Source: Defluviicoccus vanus
Lineage (GTDB): Bacteria > Pseudomonadota > Alphaproteobacteria > Rhodospirillales > Defluviicoccaceae
Direction of reading: 5' to 3'
DNA length: 6,413 nt
NCBI RefSeq assembly: GCF_014672695.1
Contig: NZ_CP053923.1
Span: 635,227 to 641,639 of the forward strand
The notes beneath the pieces were generated by a model. The model saw only the letters and a list, made by a program, of their open reading frames with translations, did not search any database and was not told the origin of the DNA. The first letter of the stretch is position 1, and each line of letters opens with the position of its first letter. The translations under genes were made by a program, and so were the position numbers. This document shows positions 6,159 through 6,413 of this stretch, piece after piece.

Positions 6159-6413
6159 TCACAGCGATCCCCCGAGCACACCCTTGGTGGAAGGGACCGC
6201 ATCGGCGCGGCGTGGATCGATCTCCGCCGCCTGACGCAACGCTCGAGCAAGCCCCTTGAAGCAGGACTCACAGACGTGATGGTTGTTGTCGGCGTACAGC
6301 GTCTCCACGTGCAGCGTCAACCCGGCGTTGAGGGCGAAGGCATGGAACCAGTGCCCCACCAGCTCAGTGTCGAGCTGACCCAGCTGCGGCTGGGTAAACG
6401 CCACCTTCCAGAG
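6159..6413 (-). CDS. hisB: Imidazoleglycerol-phosphate dehydratase, C-terminal part
   Basis: HisB dehydrates imidazole glycerol phosphate to imidazole acetol phosphate, a manganese-dependent step of histidine biosynthesis. Only the last 84 residues are in the window, of roughly 195-200 usual for the monofunctional enzyme; the gene starts beyond the right edge. Visible family features are LDTELVGHWFHAFALNAG, the metal-ligand motif HHVCES, FKGLARALRQA and the closing DPRRADAVPSTKGVL, followed by an extra GGSL before the stop. The visible frame is intact. It stands 70 bases upstream of the DUF2628 gene on the same strand and is the first visible gene of the operon. Confidence 0.95.
   Translation of the reverse strand, partial: LWKVAFTQPQLGQLDTELVGHWFHAFALNAGLTLHVETLYADNNHHVCESCFKGLARALRQAAEIDPRRADAVPSTKGVLGGSL

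Noticed and set aside
5939..6271. Minus-strand open frame starting inside hisB
   Set aside because: Its useful part is the N-terminal half of the DUF2628 protein from 6088; the upstream extension is an out-of-frame reading of the hisB end and the gap.
1..6413. CRISPR arrays, tRNA or rRNA genes, insertion sequences
   Set aside because: I found no regularly spaced repeats, no tRNA-like cloverleaf and no transposase or terminal inverted repeats.

Overview
The window is high-GC DNA with every gene I can support on the minus strand. It looks alphaproteobacterial, perhaps Rhodospirillales-like. The reasons are the EF-P sequence (N-terminus MKISGNAVRPG, lysine in a PGKGGA loop) and a DUF2628 membrane protein inside a his operon. 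No ribosomal RNA is present, so this placement is inference.

In transcription order (high to low coordinates), the right third is a histidine biosynthesis operon: the 3' end of hisB (6159-6413), a small DUF2628 membrane protein (5697-6088), hisH (5056-5700) and hisA (4331-5059). The last three are coupled by 4-base ATGA overlaps. HisB catalyses the imidazoleglycerol-phosphate dehydratase step, HisA isomerises ProFAR to PRFAR, and HisH supplies ammonia to HisF. hisF, the usual next gene, does not follow hisA in this window.

Positions 3921-4330 hold no convincing gene. They contain an AT-rich patch with a perfect 9-base DnaA-box match (4092-4100), a -24/-12 (sigma-54-like) promoter candidate pointing toward the next gene, a perfect 8-bp inverted repeat in that gene's leader, and a second dyad near hisA.

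Positions 730-3920 encode one large cyclic-di-GMP enzyme that reads through a one-base frameshift near 2403-2407: two membrane segments around a CHASE3-like periplasmic region, three PAS domains, a GGDEF domain with its I-site, and an EAL domain with the catalytic residues apparently kept. After a 202-base spacer with a 13-bp tandem repeat comes efp (elongation factor P, 1-527), which runs off the window and carries a two-base deficit near 407-410.

The most important quality signal is that three of the six genes (efp, the GGDEF/EAL gene and DUF2628) are interrupted by small deletions, although both sides still read as well-conserved protein. One lies in a run of seven A. A fourth possible case affects the start of the GGDEF/EAL gene at a run of six C. 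Base-calling or assembly deletions explain this better than three independent pseudogenes. I found no clear previously undescribed system; the non-coding segment between hisA and the cyclic-di-GMP gene deserves the closest second look.
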